Shown piece after piece: positions 36,288 through 45,058 of a stretch of DNA of 64,000 nt (its first letter is position 1; every line of letters begins with the position of its first letter). The DNA comes from Streptomyces sp. A012304 (GTDB lineage: Bacteria > Actinomycetota > Actinomycetes > Streptomycetales > Streptomycetaceae). The position numbers and the translations under genes are program-made. Where the stretch lies: assembly GCF_026008495.1 (NCBI RefSeq), contig NZ_BQUN01000001.1, positions 1 to 64,000 of the forward strand. Reading direction: 5' to 3'. Below the pieces are notes generated by a model. It saw only the letters and a list, made by a program, of their open reading frames with translations. It had not been told where the DNA came from and ran no database searches.

Positions 36288-36331
36288 ATATGGCCATGAG
36301 GTGGCCACGCTTTGGCGTACCGGTGCCGCAG
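36288..36331 (+). promoter_or_regulatory. Operator-like site 3: paired TGGCCA in long inverted repeat
   Basis: TGGCCA at 36291-36296 and 36302-36307 separated by TGAGG, followed by TTTGGCGTACCGGTGCC at 36311-36327, the exact reverse complement of the flank at 35673-35689. It ends about 75 bases before the ATG at 36403, mirroring site 1. Confidence 0.65.
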
Positions 36332-36402
36332 CGTGGCGATCACGCTTAGTTCCGGATGAAGTCCGCATCCCAAGCAGCCGCTCTATCCCTCCAGGAGTCT
36401 CG

Positions 36403-36906
36403 ATGATCCTCACCGCCTTCGCCCCTCGGCGGGCTCGGCCTGCCGCGGCGGCCCGCGTGTGGTGGTGGCCGCGCACGGCGGGCAGCGAGCCCTCTTTGGA
36501 GGCCAGTTCCCTCGTCGCCCTCGCGCACCGAGACGTCAACCTGGTATTGGGCGATGACAGACCGCTCCCGGCTCTGCAGTCCGAGGTCGATCAGCTTCTC
36601 AGCCGGTTCTCGACCCACCTCGAGGTTCTGCTCCGAATTGTCGACGTGAGTGCCGAGACGAACGCTCGGTTCGCCCGGATGCGCCGTCTGGGGCAGCTGC
36701 CCTGCCCCGTCGGCCACGTGGAGTCGCGGATCCACCTGGTGTTGGCCGCCGAGAGCGTCCAGGAGTTGCTCGCCCATGTCCGCGGCGAGGGCGCTTGCCC
36801 CGCAGGTCCGCGGCGGCCTCGCGGTTGGTGGTCATTCGCCCACCGATTTCCCCTGCCCCCCGTCGATGGCCGCTGGGCCCGAGACCGTGAGGAAGCGCAT
36901 GTCTGA
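36403..36906 (+). CDS. Hypothetical protein heading the conservon run
   Basis: 167 residues from ATG 36403 behind AGGAG; a longer in-frame start at 36223 would read through operator site 3. The middle is helical (LPALQSEVDQLLSRFSTHLE, then LLRIVDVSAETNARFARMR), with a final segment around LVLAAESVQELLAHVR. It looks like small Streptomyces proteins of the DUF6415 kind, but that match is from memory and uncertain. It overlaps the histidine-kinase-like gene by 8 bases, so it is probably expressed with the conservon. Confidence 0.6.
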   Translation: MILTAFAPRRARPAAAARVWWWPRTAGSEPSLEASSLVALAHRDVNLVLGDDRPLPALQSEVDQLLSRFSTHLEVLLRIVDVSAETNARFARMRRLGQLPCPVGHVESRIHLVLAAESVQELLAHVRGEGACPAGPRRPRGWWSFAHRFPLPPVDGRWARDREEAHV

Positions 36907-38407
36907 CCACCGCCGCCCGACTCAACTCCGTCGACGCGCAACCAAATCGGCACCTTTGAGTCAGGCGTCGCTGCGCAGCCTGGTCCTTCACCCGATGCTG
37001 GCGACGGGCGCCGCGGCGGGCGCCGCGTGGGCAGCTCATCAGGCAGCGCAGACTCCGCTTTCGGTGACCGTACCGAGCGCCGCCGCGGTCTGGCTCGGCT
37101 CCATGTTCTACGGCGTTCGGCGCGCCGATGCGGCCCTCCATGGCTCCAACGAGCATCTGGAGAACCTGGTCAGTGGCCTCGAGCATCTGCGCACCGGCGT
37201 CAGCAAGGCCCTGGAGCAAGTGGAGCGCGGCGACCTCAATGGCGTGCCTGCGGCCCCACCGGAGTTCATCGGTGCGCTCGATGCCGACCCGGCGCTCGCT
37301 GTGGAGCAGTTGCTGTTCCTCGCTCGCACCGAAGTGGAGCATGCCATCGGCCGTGCTGCGCAGCTTCAGCAGCAGAACGCGCTCGGGGAGCGCGCGCAGA
37401 CGGACCTGCTGCGGACCATCGCTCAGCGGCAGAACGCGCTGGTGAGTCGGGCGCTGGAGGCCCTCGACGCGGCGGAGAAGAGCGTCGAGGACCCCGACAT
37501 TCTCAACGACTTCTTCCGCATCGATCATCTGGTGACGCAGCTGCGCAGGTCGACGGAGAACATCGCAGTCCTGGGCGGGCAGTCCCTCACGGGCCGCCCT
37601 CGCGAGCCCCTGCCGGTCGCCACCGCGCTGCGTCATGCGGTCGAGGAGATCGAGCGGTACGACCGGGTTCGGGTCACGCCGCCGTCGGAGAGGCTGGCAT
37701 TCCCCGGGCACGTGGGACCGAGCGTCGTTCACCTCCTGGCTGAGTTGCTGGAGAACGCGGTCCGGTTCTCCGACTCTCGGACCTTCGTTCAGCTGACTGC
37801 CACCGAACAGCGGGACGGGCTGGTGATTGCCGTCCGAGACCAGGGCATATCTATGGAGCCCGCGCGGATGTACGAGCTGAACGCTCAGTTGGCCGCGCCG
37901 CACACGGTGGACGTGCACGCGCATCTGCGAGCAGGACGCATCGGCCTCGTAGTCACGGGACAACTCGCTCAACGGTGCGGCATCCGAGTCCAGTTGCAGC
38001 CAAACAGCGACGGCGCCGGCGTGACTGCCTTCGCACTAGTCCCCGCCGCCGTCCTGATCTCCGCCCCGCTGCCCGCGGCCCAGAGCGCGCCCGCACCGAC
38101 GGAGTCCTCGTGGCCGCACCAGACCAACACCGAGCCATCGGTCCGGCACAACCGTTCCGGACACGGGCAACCGGGTGGTCCGTACTCAAGCCCGCCGAGC
38201 GCTCCGGCCGCGCGCCAGCACACGACCGAGGCCCCGACCGAGGGACGCGCCCCACTGCCCGTCCGGCCAACCGCAGCAGCCTCCGACGCCGCCTCTACCC
38301 AACCCACAGGTGCGCCGGTGCCGAGCAGAGGGCCGACGCCCGGACTCCTGGCGAACTACCGCGCGGGAGTACGAGAAGCAGCGCTGCACCGTCCGGCCGG
38401 CGAGTGA
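36899..38407 (+). CDS. cvnA: CvnA-like sensor histidine kinase (conservon)
   Basis: 502 residues from ATG 36899. Two short hydrophobic segments (about 25-60) are followed by a helical dimerisation region (AQLQQQNALGERAQTDLLRT) and a GHKL ATPase domain with N-box VVHLLAELLENAVRFSD, VIAVRDQGISM and GRIGLVVTGQLAQRCG. The C-terminal 120 residues are Pro/Ser-rich and disordered. CvnA proteins are the membrane-associated member of Streptomyces conservons, which act like eukaryotic G-protein-coupled complexes with CvnB, C and D. The extracellular sensor part is very short here. Confidence 0.9.
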   Translation: MSDHRRPTQLRRRATKSAPLSQASLRSLVLHPMLATGAAAGAAWAAHQAAQTPLSVTVPSAAAVWLGSMFYGVRRADAALHGSNEHLENLVSGLEHLRTGVSKALEQVERGDLNGVPAAPPEFIGALDADPALAVEQLLFLARTEVEHAIGRAAQLQQQNALGERAQTDLLRTIAQRQNALVSRALEALDAAEKSVEDPDILNDFFRIDHLVTQLRRSTENIAVLGGQSLTGRPREPLPVATALRHAVEEIERYDRVRVTPPSERLAFPGHVGPSVVHLLAELLENAVRFSDSRTFVQLTATEQRDGLVIAVRDQGISMEPARMYELNAQLAAPHTVDVHAHLRAGRIGLVVTGQLAQRCGIRVQLQPNSDGAGVTAFALVPAAVLISAPLPAAQSAPAPTESSWPHQTNTEPSVRHNRSGHGQPGGPYSSPPSAPAARQHTTEAPTEGRAPLPVRPTAAASDAASTQPTGAPVPSRGPTPGLLANYRAGVREAALHRPAGE

Positions 38408-38439
38408 CCTACCCCCTACCCCCCACCTGGAGGAACCGC

Positions 38440-38898
38440 ATGTCACAGCACACCGACGAGTTGAGTGCCCTGGGTCAGATGTTGGCGGACTTCGTCGACC
38501 GCGTCCCTGGAGTCGCCGCGGCCGTCCTCGTCACCGCTGACGGTCTCGTGAACCAGTACGCGGGTCTCTCGGAGACCGACGCGGACACCATCGCCGCGGG
38601 AATCAGCGGGATCGCGTCCCTGTCGAGCGGGATCTTTCTCGGCGCGCCCGGCCGGGTGCAGCAGACCGCCGTCGAACACGACTCCGGGACCTTCTTCATC
38701 ATGCGAGCGGACGGCCCCTGGCAGGCCCCCGACATGGTCGGCGCGCTGCTGGCAGTACGCACCAACTCGACCGCCGACCCGGGCGTGGTCGGCTACGAGA
38801 TGCTCCAGTGGATCGACAGGATGCGCGCGCACCTGCAAGACCCTGTGCGCACCACCCCGGCTGCTCCCGCCCCCAGCGCACCCCGGCTGGTCCAGTGA
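38440..38898 (+). CDS. cvnB: CvnB roadblock/LC7 protein
   Basis: 152 residues from ATG 38440 behind GGAGGAA. The roadblock/LC7 fold is seen in LADFVDRVPGVAAAVLVTAD followed by GISGIASLSSGIFLG and GTFFIMRADG. CvnB binds CvnD and is thought to act as a GTPase-regulating partner. It sits 32 bases after cvnA. Confidence 0.92.
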   Translation: MSQHTDELSALGQMLADFVDRVPGVAAAVLVTADGLVNQYAGLSETDADTIAAGISGIASLSSGIFLGAPGRVQQTAVEHDSGTFFIMRADGPWQAPDMVGALLAVRTNSTADPGVVGYEMLQWIDRMRAHLQDPVRTTPAAPAPSAPRLVQ

Positions 38899-38899
38899 C

Positions 38900-39265
38900 G
38901 TGTTCGGTCCTCACCATGAAGCCCCCGCACCTTCGGTCGGCTCACGGCTTCGTCCGTACACGCTCACCGGTGGGCGCACGCGTCCCCTCCACCCGCTGCA
39001 GCTGGACACACTGCTGGCGGCCCGCCCGGTGCCGGCCGACGTTGACCTTGGACCGGAGGGCGAACGGATCCGGCTACTGTGCGCGACTCCCCAGCCAGTC
39101 GCCGAACTCGCATCGCATCTCGGCCAGCCCGTGCAGGTGGCCAAGATCCTCGCGTCCGATCTGCTCCACATCAATGCCCTGGTCATCGCCGAAGTCGACG
39201 ACGCCGATAGCCGCCCCGACCGAGAACTCTTGGAGGCCGTCCTTGTCGGTCTACGCGCCCTCTGA
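38900..39265 (+). CDS. cvnC: CvnC DUF742 protein
   Basis: 121 residues from GTG 38900, one base after cvnB. The DUF742 pattern is clear: RLRPYTLTGGRTRPLHPLQL, LCATPQPVAELASHLGQPV and VAKILASDLLHINALV, which forms a winged-helix-like domain. It overlaps cvnD by 23 bases. Confidence 0.9.
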   Translation: MFGPHHEAPAPSVGSRLRPYTLTGGRTRPLHPLQLDTLLAARPVPADVDLGPEGERIRLLCATPQPVAELASHLGQPVQVAKILASDLLHINALVIAEVDDADSRPDRELLEAVLVGLRAL

Positions 39266-39869
39266 AGAGACGTCCCCGCGTCTACGCAAGCTCAAGATCG
39301 TCGTATCCGGGGGGTTCGGCACGGGCAAGACGACGCTGGTGGGGGCGATCAGCGAGGTCCGGCCCCTGTTCACCGAGGCACCGATGACCCAGGCCAGCGA
39401 GGGCATCGACACCTTGGAGGGGGTGGAGTCCAAGAGCACCACGACCGTGGCCATGGACTTTGGACGGATCACCCTGCCCACACCGGGTGCCGATCCGGAC
39501 ATCGTGCTCATGCTGTTCGGCACCCCCGGGCAGGACCGGTTCAACCGCATCTGGGACGACCTCTCGCACCGCGCGGGCGGCGCCGTGGTGCTGGTCGACA
39601 CCCGTCGTCTGGAGGACGCCTTCGACGTAGTGGCCTACTTCGAAGCCCGTCAGCTGCCATTCCTCGTTGCGGTGAACCTGTTCGACCACGCTCCCCGCTA
39701 CTTGCTCGACGAAGTCCGCGCGGCCCTGCGCCTGGACCAAGGCGTGCCGGTCGTCGCCTGTGACGCCCGCGACCGCCATTCGGTGCGCGACGTCCTCATC
39801 GACCTCGTCCGTCATGCCCTGTACCGCCTGCCCGCCTCCCCGTACACCGCCCTCGGAGCCCGCCCATGA
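39243..39869 (+). CDS. cvnD: CvnD small GTPase
   Basis: 208 residues from TTG 39243, chosen because TTGGAGG at 39228-39234 lies eight bases upstream and no ATG or GTG fits. P-loop GGFGTGKTT, switch-II-like motif MLFGTPGQDRF, and specificity loop AVNLFDHA are present. CvnD is the GTPase of the conservon. The rare TTG start and overlap with cvnC suggest tight translational coupling. Confidence 0.9.
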   Translation: MSVYAPSEETSPRLRKLKIVVSGGFGTGKTTLVGAISEVRPLFTEAPMTQASEGIDTLEGVESKSTTTVAMDFGRITLPTPGADPDIVLMLFGTPGQDRFNRIWDDLSHRAGGAVVLVDTRRLEDAFDVVAYFEARQLPFLVAVNLFDHAPRYLLDEVRAALRLDQGVPVVACDARDRHSVRDVLIDLVRHALYRLPASPYTALGARP

Positions 39870-40408
39870 TTCCCGCCCTCGGTACACCGGCCGCTGACGC
39901 CCGCCTCCAACTGTTGCAGCAGTTCGGACTGGATCAGTTCGACCCTCAACTGGACGCCATGGCGACCGAGCTGGCGGCCGAGGCCGGCACGCCGTACGCC
40001 ATGGTCAACGCGTTCGACCCGGCGACCGGCCGCCAGAAGTTCGTCGGTCTCTCGGCGCCCCCGGGCAACGGACTTCCGCAGGTGGAGAGGTCGATGTCCC
40101 CTGACTGGGGGTACTGCCCGGAAGTCGCTCGGCGCACCAATGCCTTGATCCTGCCGGACGTCTACGCCAAGCCGCGCTTCGCGGTGGACCCGGTCGTCGA
40201 CCAGCTCGGCATTCGCACCTACGCCGGCGCTCCCCTCATCTACGAGCGCCCCGACGGATCCGGCAGCGACGTGTTCGGCACCGTCTGCTTCGTCGGCCTG
40301 GAGGCGAAGGCCCAGTCCACCGGCCAGGCCTCGCTCGCCCTGATCAAGCAGTACCGCGACCGCGTACTGCAGATCGCCTACGACCGCGCCGGTCTCCGAC
40401 TCCCGTAG
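39866..40408 (+). CDS. GAF-domain protein of the conservon
   Basis: 180 residues; ATG 39866 overlaps the cvnD stop as ATGA. A GAF domain covers about 30-175 (AEAGTPYAMVNAFDPATGRQ, YAGAPLIYE, GTVCFVGLEAK). GAF proteins bind small ligands or tetrapyrroles. Overlap with cvnD marks it as a fifth member of this conservon and a plausible ligand sensor. It lies 53 bases before the acyl-CoA dehydrogenase-like gene. Confidence 0.8.
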   Translation: MIPALGTPAADARLQLLQQFGLDQFDPQLDAMATELAAEAGTPYAMVNAFDPATGRQKFVGLSAPPGNGLPQVERSMSPDWGYCPEVARRTNALILPDVYAKPRFAVDPVVDQLGIRTYAGAPLIYERPDGSGSDVFGTVCFVGLEAKAQSTGQASLALIKQYRDRVLQIAYDRAGLRLP

Positions 40409-40460
40409 TCACGCTTCGCCGACGACACCCGGCCCGGGTGTCCCATTGGAGGGGAATTCA

Positions 40461-41714
40461 GTGTCCGAGTCGTTCCTGACCGACAGCCACCTGCAGCTCC
40501 GTGACGAGGTACGCGCGTTCGCCGAGGCCGTCGTCGCGCCCCGCGTCGCGGACATGGAAGCAAGCCGCCGCATCGAGCACGAACTGGCGGGCGAGATCGC
40601 CCGGCGCGGCTGGATCGGCGCCACGATCGGCAAGGAACACGGCGGGATGGCCGTCGGCCACCTCGCCAAGACCATCATCATCGCGGAGCTCTCCCGCGTC
40701 AGCGGCGCGATGGGCGCGATGGTGCAGGCATCGCAGCTCGGCACCGCGAAGATCATGCACTTCGGGACCGAGGAGCAGAAGAACACCTGGCTGCCCAGGA
40801 TCGCCGCCGGTACGTGTCTGCCCACGATCGCGGTCACCGAGGAAGTCTCCGGCAGTCACGTGCTCGGCATGCAGATGACCGCCGAGCGGGACGGCAGCGA
40901 CTACGTCCTCAACGGCGCCAAGGTCTACGTCGGCAACTCCCACATCGGCCACCTGCACGGCGTTGTCGCCCGCACCGGTGAAGGCTCCCAGGGGTTGACC
41001 GCCTTCCTCGTCGAGTCCGACCGGCCCGGCCTGACCGTCTCCCCGCACCAGGGGACCCTCGGCCTGCACGGGTTCTCATTCGGCGAGCTGGTCTTCGACA
41101 ACTGCCGCATTCCCGTCGCCAACCGGCTCGGCGCCGAAGGGGACGGCCGGGACGTCGCCTACTCCTCGAGCATCCTGTACGGCCGGCCCAACCTCACGGC
41201 CGTGGCCCTGGGCATACACGAAGCCATCCTGGAAACCACCACGGCGTTCTGCCGTGAGCGCACCCGCTACGGCAAGCCACTGCACGCCCTGCCCACGATC
41301 CAGCGCAAGCTCGGCCAGATCCAGTCGCGCCTGATGACCGCCCGGCTCACCGCCTACCACGCGGCCAGTCTCCTCGACCGCGACCTTGGCGAGCACGACG
41401 ACTCCGCAGGGCGAGGCGCCCCTCCGCCCTGTGACGCCGAGTTGATGAACGCGAAGTACGTCAACGCGGAGTACACCCTGGACTCCGCGCGCGCTGCGAT
41501 GGAGATCCACGCGGCCGCGGGCCTGCACACCGACCGCCCCATGGAGCGCTACCTGCGCGACGCCCACCACATATACGCGCCCGCCGGCACCTCCGACATC
41601 CAACTGCTGAGGCTGGCAGAGACCGCTCTGGGCCTCACCAAGGGCCAGTACTCCCGCCGCTTCGCCGGGTCGGACCCCGCCGCACCCCACGCTGCTACGG
41701 CGGTTCCGGCCTGA
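40461..41714 (+). CDS. Acyl-CoA dehydrogenase-like flavoprotein, atypical active site
   Basis: 417 residues from GTG 40461 behind GGAGGGG. The ACAD fold is clear: IGATIGKEHGGMAVGHLAKT, LPTIAVTEEVSGSHV, RTRYGKPLHALPTIQRKLG and MERYLRDAHHIYAPAGTSDI. The usual catalytic glutamate (YEGT motif) is replaced: the region reads IYAPAGT. Such members often catalyse hydroxylation or other FAD chemistry instead of dehydrogenation, or use a base elsewhere. It opens the metabolic part of the run after the conservon and probably supplies a tailoring step. Confidence 0.85.
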   Translation: MSESFLTDSHLQLRDEVRAFAEAVVAPRVADMEASRRIEHELAGEIARRGWIGATIGKEHGGMAVGHLAKTIIIAELSRVSGAMGAMVQASQLGTAKIMHFGTEEQKNTWLPRIAAGTCLPTIAVTEEVSGSHVLGMQMTAERDGSDYVLNGAKVYVGNSHIGHLHGVVARTGEGSQGLTAFLVESDRPGLTVSPHQGTLGLHGFSFGELVFDNCRIPVANRLGAEGDGRDVAYSSSILYGRPNLTAVALGIHEAILETTTAFCRERTRYGKPLHALPTIQRKLGQIQSRLMTARLTAYHAASLLDRDLGEHDDSAGRGAPPPCDAELMNAKYVNAEYTLDSARAAMEIHAAAGLHTDRPMERYLRDAHHIYAPAGTSDIQLLRLAETALGLTKGQYSRRFAGSDPAAPHAATAVPA

Positions 41715-41866
41715 CCCGGCGCCTGGACGCACACCCCGCGTCCCGTCCCCCTTTCACCTCGCTGCGCACGGGACCGCCGCCAGCCCCCACCGCTCCCTCC
41801 CACGGAACCAGGGGCTGGCGGCTCCACCTACTCCATAGCCCGTACCTCCAGGAAGAGAAGACGACC

Positions 41867-42553
41867 GTGACTCCGTCTGCGCCGCCCACAGCGCCCGCCA
41901 CCGGGCTGCAGAAAGACCTCATCGACACCCTGGACAAGGCACACTTCCAGGCGCTGGTCGGCAAAGGGGAGGTCGAAGGCTCCCTCGACCTGACGGTGTA
42001 CAGCCAGAAAGCGCCCTTCACCAACGACCGGGAAGCCGCACAGTGGCTGGACCAGGCAGGCATCGCCGCCACGGCCACGCTCAACGAGGGCTTGTACGTC
42101 GTCCTCAACCTGCACACCGCCGACGCCGTGCTCCGGTTTATCGACCTGCTCCTGATGCCGTGGGTCACCGCTTACACCGCCGCCGACCAACTCGAAACCC
42201 TCCTGGACTCCCACGCAGTGACCAGCGACCTCGCCGTAGGAACCGCCGGCATCGCCCTCACCCTCGCGGAAGATGACCTGGCCTGTGTGGTCACACTCGC
42301 CTCCCTGCTCGGTGCTCCTGGCATCGACTCCGGCCTGGTCCTGCACCGCCGGCGGGGCATCCGCCGCCTGGCCGAGCGCATGAAGTGGCTGCTCTCTGGA
42401 ATCGTCGGCTCGGCTGTCCAAGCCACGGCGGAGGCCGGGTGTGAGCACGCATGCGCGCGGCTCGAAGTCAATCTGACGGTCGAGCAGACGCACCGCCTAC
42501 TCGACCGCCTCGACGCCACGCAGCACAGCACCCCGACCGGCCGCGCGAGCTGA
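41867..42553 (+). CDS. Unknown protein of the LanB-like run
   Basis: 228 residues from GTG 41867 behind GGAAGAGAAG. Mixed alpha/beta, with LQKDLIDTLDKAHFQALVGK, a hydrophobic stretch LRFIDLLLMPWVTAYTA and a basic LHRRRGIRRLAERMKW. The alanine-rich C-terminal region has two Cys (AGCEHACARLEV). I do not recognise it. Position between the flavoprotein and an HTH gene makes a role in the same pathway likely. Confidence 0.6.
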   Translation: MTPSAPPTAPATGLQKDLIDTLDKAHFQALVGKGEVEGSLDLTVYSQKAPFTNDREAAQWLDQAGIAATATLNEGLYVVLNLHTADAVLRFIDLLLMPWVTAYTAADQLETLLDSHAVTSDLAVGTAGIALTLAEDDLACVVTLASLLGAPGIDSGLVLHRRRGIRRLAERMKWLLSGIVGSAVQATAEAGCEHACARLEVNLTVEQTHRLLDRLDATQHSTPTGRAS

Positions 42554-42580
42554 CCGCGCACCGACCTGGAAGCTCCGACC

Positions 42581-43060
42581 ATGACCACCATCACGGCGCC
42601 GATCAGGCCCCTCACCAGGGTCCAGCGGAAAATCGCCGAGCAGCTCATACGCGGCCTAAGCCCCGCAGACATCGCTCTGTGCAACTACTTGTCGCGCCCT
42701 GCGGTCGACCAACAGATCCGCATTCTGTGCGCGAGGGTGGATTTGAGGTGGCCCTGCCCGCAGCACCTTCTCGTGCACGCGCTGATCGCGTCCGGCCGGA
42801 TGCCGCGTCCGGCGCCCAGAAGGCCCGCCCCTGACATCACTCCTTCGCAGATGGACCTGCTGCGGGCCCTCGCCCAGCATGAGCACCCGAGCAAGATCGC
42901 CAGATGCGCCGGCATCGCGCGCACAGAAGTGCGAGAGCGGACTCGGAGCCTCGTGGAGCACGCCGAGGCGACCGGCCTCACGCACCTCATCATCCTGGCC
43001 CACGCCTGGAAATGGCTCGACGAGGAGCCGGCGACCGCGTCGGCGGGAGCTGGCCAGTGA
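42581..43060 (+). CDS. Double HTH protein
   Basis: 159 residues. Two LuxR-like helix-turn-helix units: residues about 10-55 (VQRKIAEQLIRGLSPADIA, CNYLSRPAVDQQIRIL) and about 88-145 (ITPSQMDLLRALAQHEHPSK, AGIARTEVRERTRSL). No sensor domain is attached. It is likely a local regulator, 28 bases after the preceding gene. Confidence 0.65.
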   Translation: MTTITAPIRPLTRVQRKIAEQLIRGLSPADIALCNYLSRPAVDQQIRILCARVDLRWPCPQHLLVHALIASGRMPRPAPRRPAPDITPSQMDLLRALAQHEHPSKIARCAGIARTEVRERTRSLVEHAEATGLTHLIILAHAWKWLDEEPATASAGAGQ

Positions 43061-43143
43061 GCGCCGTCGGCCAGAAGCGGCTTCAAGCTCCTGGAATACC
43101 GGCTCGCCCGGCCCGTCAACGCCTGAGACCCGGAGGTCCCTTC

Positions 43144-44394
43144 ATGCCCGCCTTCGCCCCCTCCCTCTCCCTGCCCCTGTTCGACGAGAGCGTCCTGGCC
43201 GACCCGTACCGCGCGTACGGCGAGCTGCGGGCCACCGGAGCCGCTGTGCGCCTGGAGGAGTACGGCGTATGGGCCGTCTCCCGCCACGCCGATGTCGCCA
43301 AGATCCTCAAGTCGCCCGACGTCTTCGCGTCGGAGGGAGGTATAGCCCTCACCGACCTGGCCAACCAGCAGATACTCGGCGGCACGGTCTTCGCCTCCGA
43401 CGGTGCGCGGCACGCCAAGCTCCGCAAGGTGCTGTCCAAGCAGCTCGCCCCCCGCGCCATGAAGAACTTGGCCGACCGCATCGTCGCCCGTGCCGAGGAC
43501 CTGGTGGCGACCTACACGGAATCCGGGCGGTTCGACGCCGTGGCCCTGTCCCGCCACATGGTCTGCGACACGGTGATGGAGCTGATGGGCATGCCCGGCG
43601 CGGACCGGGAGGTGCTGCTGAGCGGTGCCGCTGCCACCTTCGACGTGTTCGGCCCTGACAACGACCGCTACCAGCAGGCGCTGCCGCTGGCCTCGCGCAT
43701 GGTCGAGCTGCTCCACGACAAGCTCACCCGCGAGAACGTGGCGAGCGGGACGTGGATGGGCGCGATCTTCGAGGCCGTCGACGCCGGACAGATCGAGGAA
43801 GCCGACGCAATTCCGCTGGCCAGCGCCTACACCGCGGCAGCCATCGACACGACCGTCCTTGGCCTCGCCGACTGCATCGTGCAGCTCGCCCGACACCCCA
43901 AGCAGTGGCAGGCCCTGCGCCGGGACCCCGTCCGGTGGTCCGCGCCCGCCTTCCACGAGGCGCTGCGCCTCGAAGCCCCGATACAGGGCTTCGGCCGGCG
44001 GCTGACCGAGCCGACCACCCTCGGCGGCGTGGACCTGGCCGAGGGCGAGCAGGTGTGGCTGCTGTACGGATCCGCCGGCCGTGACGACCGCCGCTGGGGG
44101 GACGACGCCAACACGTACGACATCCGGCGCCCCCGTAACGACAACCACCTCGCCTTCGGCGGAGGCCCGCATCTGTGTGCCGGCGTCCCGCTCGCTGTCC
44201 TCCAGGCCCGGTCCATCCTTCGGGCCCTGGCCGCGCGGTGCACGCACCTGACGCTCGACGGGGAGCCCGTACGCGTCCTCAACAACCTGTTGCGCGGCTA
44301 CAGCCAGGCCGCGATCGCCGTCGACTTGTCCCCCCGTACCGCTGCTGCCGGCATCGACCTGCCGCAGGCACGCCCCCAAGGACCCGCATCATGA
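43144..44394 (+). CDS. Cytochrome P450
   Basis: 416 residues from ATG 43144 behind GGAGG. Heme ligand motif FGGGPHLCAG with Cys345; ExxR in FHEALRLEAPI; I-helix AYTAAAIDTTVLG, where the usual acidic/alcohol pair is partly changed (AIDTT). It is a soluble bacterial class I P450 of CYP105/CYP107-like type, needing ferredoxin from elsewhere since none is encoded nearby. It probably oxidises the pathway product. It overlaps the next gene by 4 bases. Confidence 0.92.
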   Translation: MPAFAPSLSLPLFDESVLADPYRAYGELRATGAAVRLEEYGVWAVSRHADVAKILKSPDVFASEGGIALTDLANQQILGGTVFASDGARHAKLRKVLSKQLAPRAMKNLADRIVARAEDLVATYTESGRFDAVALSRHMVCDTVMELMGMPGADREVLLSGAAATFDVFGPDNDRYQQALPLASRMVELLHDKLTRENVASGTWMGAIFEAVDAGQIEEADAIPLASAYTAAAIDTTVLGLADCIVQLARHPKQWQALRRDPVRWSAPAFHEALRLEAPIQGFGRRLTEPTTLGGVDLAEGEQVWLLYGSAGRDDRRWGDDANTYDIRRPRNDNHLAFGGGPHLCAGVPLAVLQARSILRALAARCTHLTLDGEPVRVLNNLLRGYSQAAIAVDLSPRTAAAGIDLPQARPQGPAS

Positions 44395-44831
44395 GCCTCG
44401 CAACGCTCCCTCAGCCGAGGGGACTTGACCTCTCGCCCAGGCCCTCTGCGGGTCCGCGGACGCGGGAGGTCGGGCCGGGCTGGGAGGTGCTGCTCATGCC
44501 CGAGCCGTTCGCCCGGATCGTCACCGACGCGATCACGCGATCCGCGGCGGCGCACGCCCTGGGCTGGATCTTCGCGCACGACGGCCACTGGGGTGTCTTC
44601 CTGCCCGAGCAGTCCGACGACCCCGCCTGGCCGCCGGGCACCACGTACCTCAAGGCCGACACGTGCGTCACGCTGCCGCCCTTCACCTGGGGACTCACCG
44701 ACGGCGACGGCACGTGCGGGTGGGTGAGCCAGGACGGGGACCCACTGAGCCGCCCGCTGCTGCTCCACCCCATCGTCGCCCTCCTCGCCGCCGAAGTCAC
44801 CTGTTCCGTCTCTCCCGCACCGGAGGCCTGA
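44391..44831 (+). CDS. Hypothetical protein coupled to P450
   Basis: 146 residues; ATG 44391 overlaps the P450 stop as ATGA. Soluble, rich in Trp and Pro (WIFAHDGHWGVFLPEQSDD, PPFTWGLTDGDGTCGW), ending in a hydrophobic helix LLLHPIVALLAAEVTC. No family recognised. Overlap suggests it acts with the P450, perhaps as an accessory factor. Confidence 0.6.
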   Translation: MSLATLPQPRGLDLSPRPSAGPRTREVGPGWEVLLMPEPFARIVTDAITRSAAAHALGWIFAHDGHWGVFLPEQSDDPAWPPGTTYLKADTCVTLPPFTWGLTDGDGTCGWVSQDGDPLSRPLLLHPIVALLAAEVTCSVSPAPEA

Positions 44832-44833
44832 CC

Positions 44834-45010
44834 ATGCCCACCGCCTGCCTCACCACAGCGCTGTCCCAGGCCGATCGACCTGCTCCTGAACGCCCCAAGG
44901 GCCTGGTCGATGGGCGTGAGGGTCCGGCTCTGGCCGAGGTCATCGACCTTCAGGAAGCCGAGGTGCCCCGAACCGCTGACGCGCTGGACCACTTCTTCGG
45001 TGACGTCTGA
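44834..45010 (+). CDS. 58-residue candidate RiPP precursor or scaffold peptide
   Basis: ATG 44834, two bases after the preceding stop, behind GGAGGCC. Directly upstream of the LanB-like gene, as precursor genes often are. The segment EVIDLQEAEVPR resembles the FxLx-type leader patch bound by LanB enzymes, but the C-terminal part (ADALDHFFGDV) has no Ser or Cys and only one preceding Thr, so it does not look like a classical lanthipeptide core. It may be a scaffold peptide modified at its C-terminus, or an unrelated small protein. The assignment rests on size and position. Confidence 0.5.
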   Translation: MPTACLTTALSQADRPAPERPKGLVDGREGPALAEVIDLQEAEVPRTADALDHFFGDV

Positions 45011-45058
45011 CCCTCCCGCACCGCTTCCCTGACCGCCCTCAGCAAGAAGGCCACGGCG

